Source: Dehalococcoidia bacterium
GTDB taxonomy: Bacteria > Chloroflexota > Dehalococcoidia > Bin125
Length of the DNA stretch: 64,000 bases
Assembly (NCBI GenBank): GCA_022825855.1
Contig: JAJDWB010000007.1
Span: forward strand, 298,198 to 362,197
Reading direction: 5' to 3'
Of the stretch, positions 33,273 to 42,282 are shown piece after piece; positions within the stretch are counted from its first letter, which is position 1, and each line of letters starts with the position of its first letter. The translations under genes were made by a program, and so were the position numbers. Below the pieces are notes generated by a model that was not told the DNA's origin, did not search any database, and worked only from the letters and a program-made list of their open reading frames with translations.

Positions 33273-34729
33273 CGCCGCTTCCGGTAGAGCCACTCGAAGA
33301 TCGCCTTCGCGCGGGGGGTCAGCCGGGTGCGCTGGTAGGCGTCCGCCACCCGCTGCGCCGCCTGGGCCCAGGTCGGATAGCCGTGAATCGTCGAGGACAG
33401 CGACGCCAGTCCAACCCCGTGCTTCGCGGCGACCATGATCTCGTGAAGGATCTCACCCGCGCGGGGAGCGCAGACGGTGGCGCCCAGGATCTCGTCCTTG
33501 CCCTTGCGGGTGACGACCTTGACGAAGCCCCGGGTCGCCGCCTCGGTGATCGCGCGGTCGAGGTCGTCGTTTTGGTGCCGGTGGACGTCCACCGGGATGT
33601 TCTTCGCCTCCGCGTCTTCCTCCCGGAGCCCGAAGTGGGCGACCTCGGGGTCCACGTAGGTGACCCAGGGGACGTAGCGATAGTCCGCCTTCGCGCGGGG
33701 CAGGGGGGGCGGGAGGAGGATGTTCCGCACCACCAGCCGCGCCTGGTAGTCGGCCGTGTGGGTGAAGCGGTAGGGACCGGCCACGTCCCCGCACGCGTAG
33801 ATGTGGCCTACGTTCGTGCGGAGCGCGCCGTCCACGGGCACGCCGGCGCGGGCGTCGTACTCCACGCCGGCCGCTTCAAGGCCGAGATCCTGTACGTTCG
33901 GGGACCTTCCGGTGGCCACCAGGAGTCGCGACGCGGTGACCGCGCGCGTGCCGCCGTCACAGCCCATGTCCGCGGTGATGCCGCCGTTCGGCTCCCGGCG
34001 GAAGGCTTCGACGCGGCAGTCGGTGACCGTCTCGATTCCCTCGGCCGCGAAGGCTTCGTGGACGACCGCCGAGGCCTCGGCGTCGTCCCGGGGAAGGAGC
34101 CGGCTGACGTCCGTGAGGATCGTGACCCGAACCCCCAGCCGGTTCATGACCTGGCCCATCTCGCACCCGATGGGCCCGCCGCCGAGCACGATCAGCGACT
34201 CGGGGGGGGTCTCCTGCTCGTCGAAGAACGTCTCGTTCGTGAAGTAGGGCGCCTCCTCGATCCCGGGAATGGGAGGGACGAACGGCCTGGTTCCGGTGGC
34301 GATCACGAAGTGGGCGCCCTCGAGCCGCGTCCCGTCGTCGAGTTCCACCGCGTGCGGGCTGACGAACCGGGCGCGCGCTTCGAAGACGTCCACCCCGAGA
34401 CCTTCGAACCGCTCCACCGAGTCGTTCGGAGCGATCCGGGCGCGCCGCTCGCGCATGTGCTCGAAGACGCGCTGGAAACGGAAACGCGGCTCCGTCGCAT
34501 CGAGTCCGTGGGCCTCCGCGTTGCGGATGCTCTGGATCAGTTTCGAGGTGGAGACGAGCGCCTTGGAGGGCACGCACCCGTAGTTGAGACAGTCGCCGCC
34601 CATTTTGGCGGCCTCCACCAGCGCGACGCGTCCCCCGAGCCCGGCGGTGCCGGCGGCGGTCACGAGCCCCGCGGTGCCCGCCCCGATGACGACTACGTTG
34701 TATCGGCCCTTGCCGCGTTCATTCTTCAT
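33269..34729 (-). CDS. Mercuric reductase-like FAD pyridine nucleotide-disulfide oxidoreductase
   Basis: 486 aa. FAD-binding VVIGAGTAGLVTAAGTAGLGGRVALVE, then the redox-active pair in C47-LNYG-C52-VPSK, a NAD(P)H site IVLGGGPIGCEMGQVMNRLG, the second FAD motif IYACGDVAG, and a C-terminal interface domain ending TIHGYPTWAQAAQRVADAYQRTRLTPRAKAIFEWLYRKRR. It lacks both the N-terminal HMA domain and the C-terminal cysteine pair of true MerA, so mercury reduction is unlikely; the HP of the lipoamide dehydrogenase HPT motif is replaced by HGYPT. Substrate unknown. It heads a three-gene operon with TVP38 and the pentaheme cytochrome. Confidence 0.9.
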   Translation of the reverse strand: MKNERGKGRYNVVVIGAGTAGLVTAAGTAGLGGRVALVEAAKMGGDCLNYGCVPSKALVSTSKLIQSIRNAEAHGLDATEPRFRFQRVFEHMRERRARIAPNDSVERFEGLGVDVFEARARFVSPHAVELDDGTRLEGAHFVIATGTRPFVPPIPGIEEAPYFTNETFFDEQETPPESLIVLGGGPIGCEMGQVMNRLGVRVTILTDVSRLLPRDDAEASAVVHEAFAAEGIETVTDCRVEAFRREPNGGITADMGCDGGTRAVTASRLLVATGRSPNVQDLGLEAAGVEYDARAGVPVDGALRTNVGHIYACGDVAGPYRFTHTADYQARLVVRNILLPPPLPRAKADYRYVPWVTYVDPEVAHFGLREEDAEAKNIPVDVHRHQNDDLDRAITEAATRGFVKVVTRKGKDEILGATVCAPRAGEILHEIMVAAKHGVGLASLSSTIHGYPTWAQAAQRVADAYQRTRLTPRAKAIFEWLYRKRR

Positions 34730-34760
34730 GCTACGTACGGAACTCTATTTCGGCCGCGCG

Positions 34761-34786
34761 CGGACGCGGCGGCCAGGCGCCGTCCG
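34761..34786 (-). terminator. Hairpin after the barrel protein gene
   Basis: CGGAC/GTCCG plus GGCG/CGCC arms with a 2-nt bulge and 6-nt loop start 3 nt past the stop of the gene at 34789. No T tract; terminator-like. Confidence 0.35.
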
Positions 34787-34788
34787 GG

Positions 34789-35703
34789 CTAGAACTCGTA
34801 GCGGATCGTGAAGGTGAGCGCCCAGAACGTGACGTCGTCCGTGGTCATCACGTAGCGGATTCGTTCCCCGCGGCCGACGTCGGACTCGTGGCTGCGGAGC
34901 TGCACCCACTCGTCGTCGCCCTCGAGGGTGGAGAAGGCGGCCCGCCGGAGCCGCACTCCGAAGCCGGCGGGTCCGATTCCCCCGAACTCGGCGCCGAGGA
35001 TGGCCTGGTAGCCGAGGAGCAGGTCGGAGAGCGTGGTCCGGCCGATGGTGGTGGTGCCCGCCACCTTCGCGTTCAGCAGCGGATCCTGGAAGGTGCTGAT
35101 GAACGCGGGATCGTCGTTCCGCTTCCAGCGCACGAAGTAGTCGAGCGAGGCGCTCATGGCGCCCAGCCCGACGCCGGCGTAAGGCGAGATCCCGGCGTCC
35201 GGGAGAAGGTCGAAAACGAGGTTCGCGAAGACGGCGTGACCCTTCAGGTCGCGGGCGCTCCCTTCGGTGGTCTCGAGTTCCTGCTCCGCCTTGTCCTGCG
35301 TCTCCACGTCGCCGATCCGGAACGCCAGCTCGTCGCCAAGCGTCGCGCCGAGGAACGAGTACTCGCCCTCGATCCGCAGGTTGCCGGTGAGGCGCCAGCC
35401 GGCCGCGAGCGAGGCGATCACCCCACCGCCGCCCGCGAAGTCATGGGACCACGAGGTTCGGGGCGGGGCCGTGGCGCAGCGGTCGCCGACCTCGAGCTGG
35501 TCCGGGTTGATGAGCCGGTCGCACTGGGTGCTCCAGTCGTTGTCCGACCCGTCGAGGGTGATGGCCGGGTTGCGCGACCGGCCGAGTTCCATCCGCAGGT
35601 AGCGGCCCTCCTGGGCCTCGGCCGCCGCCGGCAGGCCGAGGGCGGCGGCCAGCAGCGCCGCGGCGATGGACCGCGGCGGGGACGTTGGGTTCGGGGGTTG
35701 CAT
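34789..35703 (-). CDS. Outer membrane beta-barrel protein
   Basis: 304 aa. Signal SIAAALLAAALGLPAAAEAQ, then an OmpA/OmpW-like series of amphipathic strands: ASLAAGWRLTGNLRIEGEYSFLGATLG, HAVFANLVFDLLPDAGISPYAGVGLGAMSASLDYF, DLLLGYQAILGAEF, GFGVRLRRAAFS, and the last strand FWALTFTIRYEF, ending in phenylalanine as outer-membrane proteins do for BAM recognition. DWSTQCDRLINPDQLEVGDRCAT in the first part resembles an exposed loop with two cysteines. Function not assignable. ATG 35703 is unambiguous; divergent from rnhB. Confidence 0.82.
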   Translation of the reverse strand: MQPPNPTSPPRSIAAALLAAALGLPAAAEAQEGRYLRMELGRSRNPAITLDGSDNDWSTQCDRLINPDQLEVGDRCATAPPRTSWSHDFAGGGGVIASLAAGWRLTGNLRIEGEYSFLGATLGDELAFRIGDVETQDKAEQELETTEGSARDLKGHAVFANLVFDLLPDAGISPYAGVGLGAMSASLDYFVRWKRNDDPAFISTFQDPLLNAKVAGTTTIGRTTLSDLLLGYQAILGAEFGGIGPAGFGVRLRRAAFSTLEGDDEWVQLRSHESDVGRGERIRYVMTTDDVTFWALTFTIRYEF

Positions 35704-35744
35704 GAGTCAGGACCTCGGAACGGAAGCGGCGGTAGGCTAGCCGG

Positions 35745-36431
35745 ATGGTGGAGCGGGCCAGCGGCGCGAAAGCCTCCTCCCGCCGCTGGGTTCTCGGCCT
35801 CGATGAAGCCGGACGGGGCGCGGCGTTCGGACCCATGGTGGTCGCCGGCGTGGCGCTCGACCCGCTGAAGGCCGGAGCCCTCACGCGGCTCGGCGTGCGC
35901 GACTCCAAGCAGTTCGGCGCCGGCGAGGCGGCGCGCACCCACCGCCGGGCCCTGACCGCGCACATCGAGCGGCTGGCCGAACGGATCGCGGTGCGGGTGC
36001 TGGACGCGGGGGAGGTGGACCGCTATGCCGAGGCCGGCGATCTGAACGTCCTCGAGCGGCGCGCGGCCGACGAGATCCTGCGGGAGGCCGGCCCGGTGCA
36101 CCGGGTGGTGGCGGACGGCGAGCGGCTCTTCCAGGCGCTCCGGCAGCGCTACCCGCATCTGGAAGCGCTGGACGACGGGGAGTCGCACCACGTGGCGGTC
36201 GCCGCCGCCAGCGTAATCGCCAAGGACCGCCGCGACGCCCTGCTCGAGACCCTCATGGCGCCGTACCGGTCCGAGTACGGGGAGGTGAAGGGCGGCGGCT
36301 ACGTCAACGCGGCCACCGAGCGGTTCCTCCGCGCGTATCACGGCCGGACGGGGAAGCTGCCCCCCGAGACCCGCCGGAGTTGGAACTGGGACGTGATCCG
36401 CGAACTCCGCGGCGCCCCGAAGCTGTTCTAG
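35745..36431 (+). CDS. rnhB: Ribonuclease HII
   Basis: Removes RNA from RNA-DNA hybrids and single ribonucleotides from DNA. 228 aa. The active-site signature GLD20-E21-AGRGAAFGPMVVAGVAL opens the protein, followed by GVRDSKQF, VVADGERLF and HHVAVAAASVIAKDRRD, the conserved helix with catalytic acid and lysine. GTGKLPP-type C-terminus is seen as GRTGKLPPETRRSWNWDVI. The acidic residue in the third motif sits in VVADGER rather than the common IDGN, a modest deviation. ATG 35745. Convergent with the UDG gene, 9 nt apart. Confidence 0.88.
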   Translation: MVERASGAKASSRRWVLGLDEAGRGAAFGPMVVAGVALDPLKAGALTRLGVRDSKQFGAGEAARTHRRALTAHIERLAERIAVRVLDAGEVDRYAEAGDLNVLERRAADEILREAGPVHRVVADGERLFQALRQRYPHLEALDDGESHHVAVAAASVIAKDRRDALLETLMAPYRSEYGEVKGGGYVNAATERFLRAYHGRTGKLPPETRRSWNWDVIRELRGAPKLF

Positions 36432-36440
36432 GCGGCGCCG

Positions 36441-37061
36441 TCACGGCTGTGGGTCGACCCGCGCCGCCAGTACCCGGATGTGTTCCCGCGCCGCCGGTTC
36501 GAGCGATCGGTTGTAGAGGATCGCCGCCGGGTGGTAGAGAACGACGAACTCGCGGTCCGGCCAGTCGGGAAGCCGGAAGAACCTGCCGACCTGGGCGCCG
36601 AGCGGTCCCTTCGCGCGCTCGGGGGCGAAGTGGCGGAGCGCCGTCGCTCCCATCAGCGCAACCACGCGGGCCGGGGAGAGGGCGAGCTGCCGCTCGAGGA
36701 ACGGACGGCAGCGGGCCGCCTCCTCCCGGTGCGGCGCCCGGTTGCCGGGCGGCCGGCACTTCACCACGTTCACGATGAGGAGGTGCTCGTCGGTGGAGAG
36801 GCCTTCCGCTCGGAAGAGGTCGTCCAGCATCTTTCCGGCGCGGCCGCAGAACGCGACGCCCCGGGCGTCCTCCTGGGCCCCGGGCGCCTCCCCGATCGCG
36901 AGGATCTTCGCGTCCGGGTTCCCCCGGTCCACGACGATGCGGGTCCTGCCGGCCGCCAACGCGCAGCGGCTACAGCCGCTCTCCCGGAGCCGCTGCCGGA
37001 ACTCCGGATACCCGTCGGCCGCCAGGACCGCGCGGAGCGGGTCCGAGGAAAACCCGGACAC
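36441..37061 (-). CDS. Type-4 uracil-DNA glycosylase (Fe-S)
   Basis: Excises uracil from DNA in base-excision repair. 206 aa. The 4Fe-4S ligands are visible: C30-x2-C33, C102 in VVKCRPPGNR, and C118 in AARCRP. Motif A is IGEAPGAQEDARGVAFCGRAGKMLD, and motif B is LYHPAAILYNRSL. GTG 37061 lies 5 nt after the methylmalonyl-CoA mutase stop, so the gene probably belongs to the same transcript. Family 4 enzymes are common in thermophiles, Actinobacteria, Acidobacteriota and Proteobacteria. Confidence 0.92.
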   Translation of the reverse strand: MSGFSSDPLRAVLAADGYPEFRQRLRESGCSRCALAAGRTRIVVDRGNPDAKILAIGEAPGAQEDARGVAFCGRAGKMLDDLFRAEGLSTDEHLLIVNVVKCRPPGNRAPHREEAARCRPFLERQLALSPARVVALMGATALRHFAPERAKGPLGAQVGRFFRLPDWPDREFVVLYHPAAILYNRSLEPAAREHIRVLAARVDPQP

Positions 37062-37066
37062 CCGGA

Positions 37067-38638
37067 TCAGCGTCCCCGGTGCTCGCCGAAGACCGCGCGC
37101 AGCGCGTCGCTGATCTCCCCGACGGTGGCCAGCGCGGCAACGGCGTCCAGGATGGCCGGCATCAGGTTCCCGCCGCCCGACGCCACCCGGCCCACCTCGG
37201 CCAGCGCGCCGGCTGCCCGGGTTTCGTCGCGCCGCGCCCGCAGCGCGCGCACGCGTTCGACCTGGGCCGCTTCCGTCGCCGCATCCAGTTCGAAGGGTTC
37301 GACGTGGCTGCCTTCTCCCTCCCGGCGGAACCGGTTCACCCCGACGACGACTTCATCGCCGGCCTCCATGTCCTGCTGGTAGGCGTAGGCCGCCTCCTGG
37401 ATGCGGGCCTGCACGAAGCCCGCCCGGATGGCCTCCACGGCGCCACCGAGCCGGTCCACCTGCTCGATCCACTCCAGCGCCTCCGCCTCGATCCGGTCGG
37501 TGAGCGCCTCGATGGCCCAGGACCCGCCGAGCGGGTCCGCGGTGGCCGCCACTCCGCTCTCGAAGGCGATCACCTGCTGGGTGCGGAGCGCCAGTTCGGC
37601 CGTCTCCTCGGTCGGGAGCCCGAGCGCCTCGTCGAGCGCGTTCGTGTGGAGCGACTGGGTACCCCCGAGGACCGCCGCCAGCGCCTCCAGCGTGGTCCGG
37701 ACCACGTTCACCTGGGGTTCGAGGGCGGTGAGCGTGGATCCCGCGGTCTGGGTGTGGAACCGCAGCATCCGGGCCCTCGGGTTCTCGGAGCCGAAGCGGT
37801 CCCGCAGCAGCTTCGCCCAGAGGCGGCGGGCGGCGCGGAACTTGGCCACTTCCTCGAGGAAATCCCGATGGGCGTTGAAGAAGAAGGAGACGCGGGTCGC
37901 CACCTCGTCCACGGACAGGCCCCGCGCGACCGTCCACTCGACGTAGGCAAAGCCGTTCGCAAGGGTGAATCCGACCTCCTGGGCCGCGGTGCAACCCGCC
38001 TCGCGCATGTGGTAGCCGCTGACGCTCACCGGCTGGAACCGCGGCAGCTCGCGCCGGCACCACTCGATGAGGTCGGTGGCGAGCCGCATGGACGGCTCGG
38101 GCGGATAGATCCAGGTGCCGCGCGCCGCGTACTCCTTCAGGATGTCGTTCTGGACCGTTCCCGCGATCTTCTCCGGCGCCACGCCCTGACCCCGCGCCGC
38201 CGCCACGTAGAGAGCCACCAGGATCGGCGCCGTGGCGTTGATGGTCATGGAGGTGGAAACGGCGTCGAGGGCGATCCCGCGGAACAGCGTTTCCATGTCC
38301 TCGAGGGAGTCGATGGCGACCCCGACCCGGCCGACTTCGCCGGCGGCCAGCGCGTGGTCGGAGTCATAGCCGATCTGCGTCGGCAGGTCGAAGGCGACGG
38401 AAAGGCCCGTCTGCCCGCGCTCCAGCAGGCGCCGGTAGCGGCGGTTGGACTCGGCGGCGGTGGCGTAGCCCGCGTACTGCCGCATGGTCCAGAGCCGCTC
38501 GCGATACCCGGCGGCGCGGATCCCCCGGGTGAACGGCGGCTCGCCCGGCAGACCGGTCCGGGCCCCGGCGTCCGGTGCGTCCGCCGGCAGGTAGACCGGC
38601 CGCAGGTGGCGGCGTGAGCCCCCGCGCCGCGAAGTCAC
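37067..38638 (-). CDS. Methylmalonyl-CoA mutase, large (catalytic) subunit without B12 domain
   Basis: Isomerises methylmalonyl-CoA and succinyl-CoA using adenosylcobalamin. 523 aa TIM-barrel: [96 protein letters not shown], ISVSGYHxREAG-type [18 protein letters not shown], and [15 protein letters not shown]. The last about 130 residues expected for the cobalamin-binding domain are missing, so a separate small subunit must exist elsewhere, as in split mutases. GTG 38638 overlaps the preceding stop (GTGA). The exact acyl-CoA substrate may differ (ethylmalonyl, isobutyryl). Confidence 0.92.
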   Translation of the reverse strand: MTSRRGGSRRHLRPVYLPADAPDAGARTGLPGEPPFTRGIRAAGYRERLWTMRQYAGYATAAESNRRYRRLLERGQTGLSVAFDLPTQIGYDSDHALAAGEVGRVGVAIDSLEDMETLFRGIALDAVSTSMTINATAPILVALYVAAARGQGVAPEKIAGTVQNDILKEYAARGTWIYPPEPSMRLATDLIEWCRRELPRFQPVSVSGYHMREAGCTAAQEVGFTLANGFAYVEWTVARGLSVDEVATRVSFFFNAHRDFLEEVAKFRAARRLWAKLLRDRFGSENPRARMLRFHTQTAGSTLTALEPQVNVVRTTLEALAAVLGGTQSLHTNALDEALGLPTEETAELALRTQQVIAFESGVAATADPLGGSWAIEALTDRIEAEALEWIEQVDRLGGAVEAIRAGFVQARIQEAAYAYQQDMEAGDEVVVGVNRFRREGEGSHVEPFELDAATEAAQVERVRALRARRDETRAAGALAEVGRVASGGGNLMPAILDAVAALATVGEISDALRAVFGEHRGR

Positions 38639-39081
38639 CGAGCCGGGTCTGACTCCGGGGCGCAGGCGAATTCGCAGACCAGCACCTGATTGCCCCAGAT
38701 TTCCGAACGCGACTGGTCGAGTGGACAGAGCTGGATGAGTTCCTCCTCGAAGAAGAGCGGGCACTCCTCGGTAAGCGTCGGACGAAGGTCCTCCGGCCGG
38801 GCGATGGTCATTTCCAGGCGGCGGTTCACCGGTGTCCAGCCTTCCGCCTCGCCCACCGCCTTCAGGTCGCGCAGCAGTTGTTCGATCTGCCGGCGGGCGG
38901 TGGGCAGCGGCACCTCCCGCTCCTGGACGCCGGCGAGGATGTCGCGGGCCCGCTCGCGCAGTTCGTCGATCGTCGCCGGCGGCGCGGCGGCCCCGGTCTG
39001 GGTTTCGGAGGCCAGGCCGGCGGAAGCGAGGACGAACGCCGTACCGAGGGCGGCGGCGGTCCGGGCGCGCAACCGGCTCAT
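38635..39081 (-). CDS. Exported hypothetical protein (148 aa)
   Basis: Not recognised. ATG 39081 overlaps the PhyH stop (ATGA) and its own stop overlaps the mutase GTG start, so it is firmly in this operon. A signal peptide ([20 protein letters not shown]) is followed by a helical segment ([40 protein letters not shown] would be two helices) and a C-terminal part with four cysteine-containing positions ([24 protein letters not shown]). The cysteines suggest disulfides in the periplasm. No motif suggests a catalytic role. Confidence 0.65.
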   Translation of the reverse strand: MSRLRARTAAALGTAFVLASAGLASETQTGAAAPPATIDELRERARDILAGVQEREVPLPTARRQIEQLLRDLKAVGEAEGWTPVNRRLEMTIARPEDLRPTLTEECPLFFEEELIQLCPLDQSRSEIWGNQVLVCEFACAPESDPAR

Positions 39082-39986
39082 CTTCCGGGGTCCAGTTCCT
39101 GCTGCGGCTGCGAGGACGGCGGGTTCCACAGGCCTTCATCCCCGATCCGGTCCGCGAGCCAGGAGCGCAGCGGGACGTCTTCCGGCTGCGGCTGATACCA
39201 GCCGACCTCCGTGAGGCCGTCCCCCAGGAGCTGCCGGAGCACCGGATCGCAGCGTTCGAGCAGCGCCGCCGGCATGGCCGTGTAATCGAGCGCGCGCAGC
39301 CAGCGGTAGCTGTAGCCGAAGAACAGCGCCTTGCGCACCACCTCGGAGGTGTTCTTCCCGTGACGGTGCCAGAGCCGGCGGTCGAAGATCACTGCGTCCC
39401 CGGGAGCGGCCTCGAGCAGGAGCCGGCCGTCCCAGTCGGGGTCGTCGCACTCGGGAGGAGGGGCGTCCAGCCGGTGGCTCCCCGGAATCACCTCCATGGC
39501 GCCCCGGTCCGGCCCCCGGGTGTCGGTGAGCCAGTACCCGACCTTGACCGACAGCCGGGGCGCGGGGCGTTCCAGTTCAAGGACCGGGCGGCCGCTGTCC
39601 TGGTGCCAGACGGGCGCCCGGCACTGCTGCCCGCCCCAGGTCTCGGGCGGATACACCACGAGATGCGAGATGTAGAGCTGGATGTTCCAGCCGAGGATGT
39701 CCCAGACCTTCGGGAACGTTCGTTGCCAGGTGACGAGTTCGAGAAAGGCCGGGTCGAAGCGGATGACCGAGAAGCGGGACATCATGTCGCCGGGGGCCAG
39801 GTCCAGGCGACGCCGCTCCCGTTCATCGAGGCGGTCCACCGCCTCCAGCAGGCGGGTCAGGGCGCCCGGGTCGAGCGCCCCGGGTACGACGAGATAACCG
39901 TCGCGCTGGAAGGCCGCCAGTTCGCGCGGCGTGATGGCGTGGTGCAGATGCGCCTCGGTGAGGCCTTCGAAGACCTGCCCGTCCAT
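39078..39986 (-). CDS. Phytanoyl-CoA dioxygenase family (Fe(II)/2-oxoglutarate) protein
   Basis: 302 aa. Non-heme iron oxygenase of the PhyH group. N-terminal [21 protein letters not shown] is typical. The metal triad is H128-x-D130 in VWHQDSGRP and H207 in [10 protein letters not shown]; a 2-oxoglutarate-binding arginine probably lies in [28 protein letters not shown] is the conserved strand before the third histidine. Substrates of bacterial relatives range from ectoine to secondary metabolites; none can be assigned. ATG 39986; the open frame runs on upstream but without homology. Divergent from the DUF2939 gene. Confidence 0.87.
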   Translation of the reverse strand: MDGQVFEGLTEAHLHHAITPRELAAFQRDGYLVVPGALDPGALTRLLEAVDRLDERERRRLDLAPGDMMSRFSVIRFDPAFLELVTWQRTFPKVWDILGWNIQLYISHLVVYPPETWGGQQCRAPVWHQDSGRPVLELERPAPRLSVKVGYWLTDTRGPDRGAMEVIPGSHRLDAPPPECDDPDWDGRLLLEAAPGDAVIFDRRLWHRHGKNTSEVVRKALFFGYSYRWLRALDYTAMPAALLERCDPVLRQLLGDGLTEVGWYQPQPEDVPLRSWLADRIGDEGLWNPPSSQPQQELDPGR

Positions 39987-40093
39987 CGGGAAGTGGATCG
40001 TGGACCCGGCCGTTTCGACCGGAGGAGCGACGAGTTTTCCCACAGTTTTCGAGGGACCCGGGGCATGGAGGAACCCCGGAGATTCCCCGCCGT

Positions 40094-40099
40094 TAGTAT
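40094..40099 (+). promoter_or_regulatory. Candidate -10 hexamer for DUF2939 gene
   Basis: TAGTAT ends 7 nt before GTG 40107, so the mRNA would begin at or next to the start codon (leaderless). No -35 of consensus type is obvious. Confidence 0.35.
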
Positions 40100-40106
40100 T
40101 GTCCAA

Positions 40107-40751
40107 GTGACCCGCAGGCGTCTTTATCTGTTCTTCGTCTTCGCCTGGGCGGCGTTCCTGGCGCTGGGCGCCAGCATCTATCTCGGGCCCTACTTCGCGG
40201 CATGGCAGATCCGCGAGGCGGTGGCCGCCGGGGACGCCGAAACTCTCCACGACTTCGTGGATTTCGAAGCGGTTCGCGACAACCTGAAGAGCGAACTGCG
40301 GCGCACGGTGGGGGCGTCCCGGCGAGCCCGGAATCGCGAGAACGCCGCTTCGGGAGACGGGGGAGCCGAAACCCCCGAGGCTCCCGAGCCGACGCCTGAT
40401 CTGGGGACCCAGCTCGCGGTGGCGGTCGGGGAGGCGATGATCGACCAGTTCGCGACCCCCGAGGGGGTGGACCGGGCTCTCCGTGACGGCCCGACGGTCG
40501 CCAAGGGATGGTCCGCCTTCCTGGACCTCGGCGGCGAGTCCGGCGAGGCGGTCGAAGGGGCGGGCGGGGTATCGGTGAGCGCCGAGTACGAAGGGTGGAA
40601 CGACTTCGCCGTGCGCCTGGGCGTGGAGCGGGACCCGCCCGGGGAGGATCCCCTCTGGGCCGACATCCTGTTCGAGCGGCGGGGGATCTGGGCCTGGCGG
40701 GTCACCGGCGCCCGGGTGAGTCCCGAGGCCATTCCGCTGCTCACGCGTTAG
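40107..40751 (+). CDS. DUF2939 family membrane-anchored protein
   Basis: 214 aa from GTG 40107. One N-terminal transmembrane helix (LYLFFVFAWAAFLALGASIYLGPYF) then the DUF2939 pattern AAWQIREAVAAGDAETLHDFVDFEAVRDNLKSELRR. A low-complexity insert (about 75-100) rich in Glu, Pro and Gly is followed by ATPEGVDRALRD, and the C-terminal domain ends with WADILFERRGIWAWRVTGARVSPEAIPLL. Family function unknown; probably periplasmic and anchored in the inner membrane. Its end overlaps the convergent PfkB gene by 11 nt. Confidence 0.78.
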   Translation: MTRRRLYLFFVFAWAAFLALGASIYLGPYFAAWQIREAVAAGDAETLHDFVDFEAVRDNLKSELRRTVGASRRARNRENAASGDGGAETPEAPEPTPDLGTQLAVAVGEAMIDQFATPEGVDRALRDGPTVAKGWSAFLDLGGESGEAVEGAGGVSVSAEYEGWNDFAVRLGVERDPPGEDPLWADILFERRGIWAWRVTGARVSPEAIPLLTR

Positions 40752-41574
40752 CGCCCTGGCTGCTCCGCCGGGCGCTCGCTTCCTCGCGCGTCGGGATTCC
40801 CTCGGTCCCGGGGGATTCGATGCTGATCGCTGCCGCCGCGGCGGCCAGGCGGGCGGCGTCTTCGGCCGGCGCTTCGTTCCACAGCTCCAGGAAGAGGGCG
40901 GCGGCGAACACATCCCCCGCGCCGGTGGGGTCCACTTCGGCGCCCGGGCTGGCGGGAATCTCGACAGCCGGGAGTCCGGGCCGGCGAAGCACTGCCCCGT
41001 GGCGGCCCCGGGTCACCGCGACGAGGGGGACCGGGAGGTCCATCCCCTCGGGCAATTCCGTCTCGGAGAGCGACAGGAAGTCGAGGCCGGCCAGTCTTCC
41101 GCGCGCCCGGGCTGACCAACGGGTCGAGACCTGACCGGCGGCGTCCCAGCGCCGAATCAGGCCCTGCGGCGCCGCTCCCGCGTGGGCGCCGCGGCCCCGT
41201 GGCCGGGGCAGCGCGCCGCTGCCGCCGAGCTCGTCGGCGACCGGGACGTACAGCACCGCGGATCCGGGAGGAAGCCCGGCCACGGCCCGGTGGATTTCCG
41301 GTTCCGGAATGGTGGCGGCGCGACTCAGGATGAATTGCTCCCGGGACCCATCCGGCCGATAGCGGTTTCGGAAGCGGGTCCGATCCCGCGAGCGGATCCG
41401 GAACGCCGGGATGCCGGCCAGCGCATCGAGATACGAAAATGCCGCATCCACGGCCGTGAGGATCGCGGTCGGGACGCCAAAGCGGTGGGCCAGGAGTCCC
41501 GCGAAGGCGGCGGCGCCCCCGAGCCGGGGCCCGTCAGGGGTCAGATCTTCGGTCAGGTGCCCCACGACGAGCAG
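40741..41574 (-). CDS. PfkB-family sugar kinase
   Basis: About 277 aa. Ribokinase/fructokinase-like: GHLTEDLTPDGPRLGGAAAFAGLLAHRFGVPTAILTAV at the N-terminus (substrate binding, GG motif), FLSLSETELPEG, VAVTRGRHGAVLRR, and the ATP/anion-hole signature VDPTGAGDVFAAALFLELW, with the catalytic Asp in GAGD. The start is uncertain: the first beta-strand LLVVGHL requires CTG 41574, whereas GTG 41565 would cut it. No ATG, GTG or TTG lies shortly upstream before sequence unrelated to the family. The compact size (most PfkB proteins are 300 or more aa) fits a small sugar or nucleoside kinase. Confidence 0.8.
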   Translation of the reverse strand: MLVVGHLTEDLTPDGPRLGGAAAFAGLLAHRFGVPTAILTAVDAAFSYLDALAGIPAFRIRSRDRTRFRNRYRPDGSREQFILSRAATIPEPEIHRAVAGLPPGSAVLYVPVADELGGSGALPRPRGRGAHAGAAPQGLIRRWDAAGQVSTRWSARARGRLAGLDFLSLSETELPEGMDLPVPLVAVTRGRHGAVLRRPGLPAVEIPASPGAEVDPTGAGDVFAAALFLELWNEAPAEDAARLAAAAAAISIESPGTEGIPTREEASARRSSQGANA

Positions 41575-41661
41575 GCGGGGCCGTTGGTCCCCGGCTCCCC
41601 TAGAATCGAGAGCGCCCGTCGCGGCTGCCGGTGCGTTCTCCCCGGCTGCCGATCGGCACCC

Positions 41662-42237
41662 ATGCTCGTCTGGACTTCGCTCATCGCCCGCGACAAGCGG
41701 CGTTCGCTGCTCTCGCTCTCCGGCACGGTCCTGGGCGCGCTGTTCTTCGTCCACCTCGGGAACTTCTATGGGTGGACGCTGCCGTGGCTGCTTGGTGGCA
41801 TCGTGGTGGCCCTGTTCCTCATCCGCTCGGCGGGCGCGACCATCTGGTTCCTCAGCCGGCACCCCTTCTCGGTCTGTGACCTTGGTCTCAGCGAGGCCGC
41901 CGTGCCGGGAGGAGTGATCCACTGCGCGGTCCGCATCGTGACAAGGCGGCCGGTCGAGATCAAGGAGGCCCGGATCACCCTGACCGCCGAGCGGCGTGAC
42001 GCCGAGGGGAAGAACCGCGAGGTGTTCTCCGCGGATCACGAACTCTGCAGGAACGAGTCCGTTCCGGCAGCGGGCCGCTGGGAGACCGCGTCGGAGCTCC
42101 CGGTCCCCGAGGACGCGCGTTTCTCGTATCGCTCCTTCGAGGGCCGGTTCCGCTGGCTGGTGCGCGCCCGCATCGAAACGAGCGACGACACGGTCGCCGA
42201 GGAGGGCATCGAGGTGCTCATCGCCCCGGCGGAGTAG
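41662..42237 (+). CDS. Membrane protein with arrestin-like C-terminal domain (tentative)
   Basis: 191 aa from ATG 41662. Two N-terminal transmembrane helices (about 15-35 and 40-65) are followed by a beta-rich domain: LSEAAVPGGVIHCAVRIVTRRPVEIKEARITLTAERRD, then ELPVPEDARFSYRSFEGRFRWLVRARIETSDDTVAEEGIEVLI. This alternating pattern with the VRARIE strand resembles the arrestin/Vps26-like fold. No catalytic motif. Function unknown. Divergent from the PfkB gene (87 bp between) and convergent with rlpA. Confidence 0.65.
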   Translation: MLVWTSLIARDKRRSLLSLSGTVLGALFFVHLGNFYGWTLPWLLGGIVVALFLIRSAGATIWFLSRHPFSVCDLGLSEAAVPGGVIHCAVRIVTRRPVEIKEARITLTAERRDAEGKNREVFSADHELCRNESVPAAGRWETASELPVPEDARFSYRSFEGRFRWLVRARIETSDDTVAEEGIEVLIAPAE

Positions 42238-42282
42238 CCGCGCGGAGGCAGTGCCCGGGGGCCGGCCTCGGGTTTCAGGCCG

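Noticed and set aside
33269..34729. True mercuric reductase (mer operon)
   Set aside because: No HMA domain, no C-terminal cysteine pair, no merR/T/P; only the common disulfide reductase core is present.
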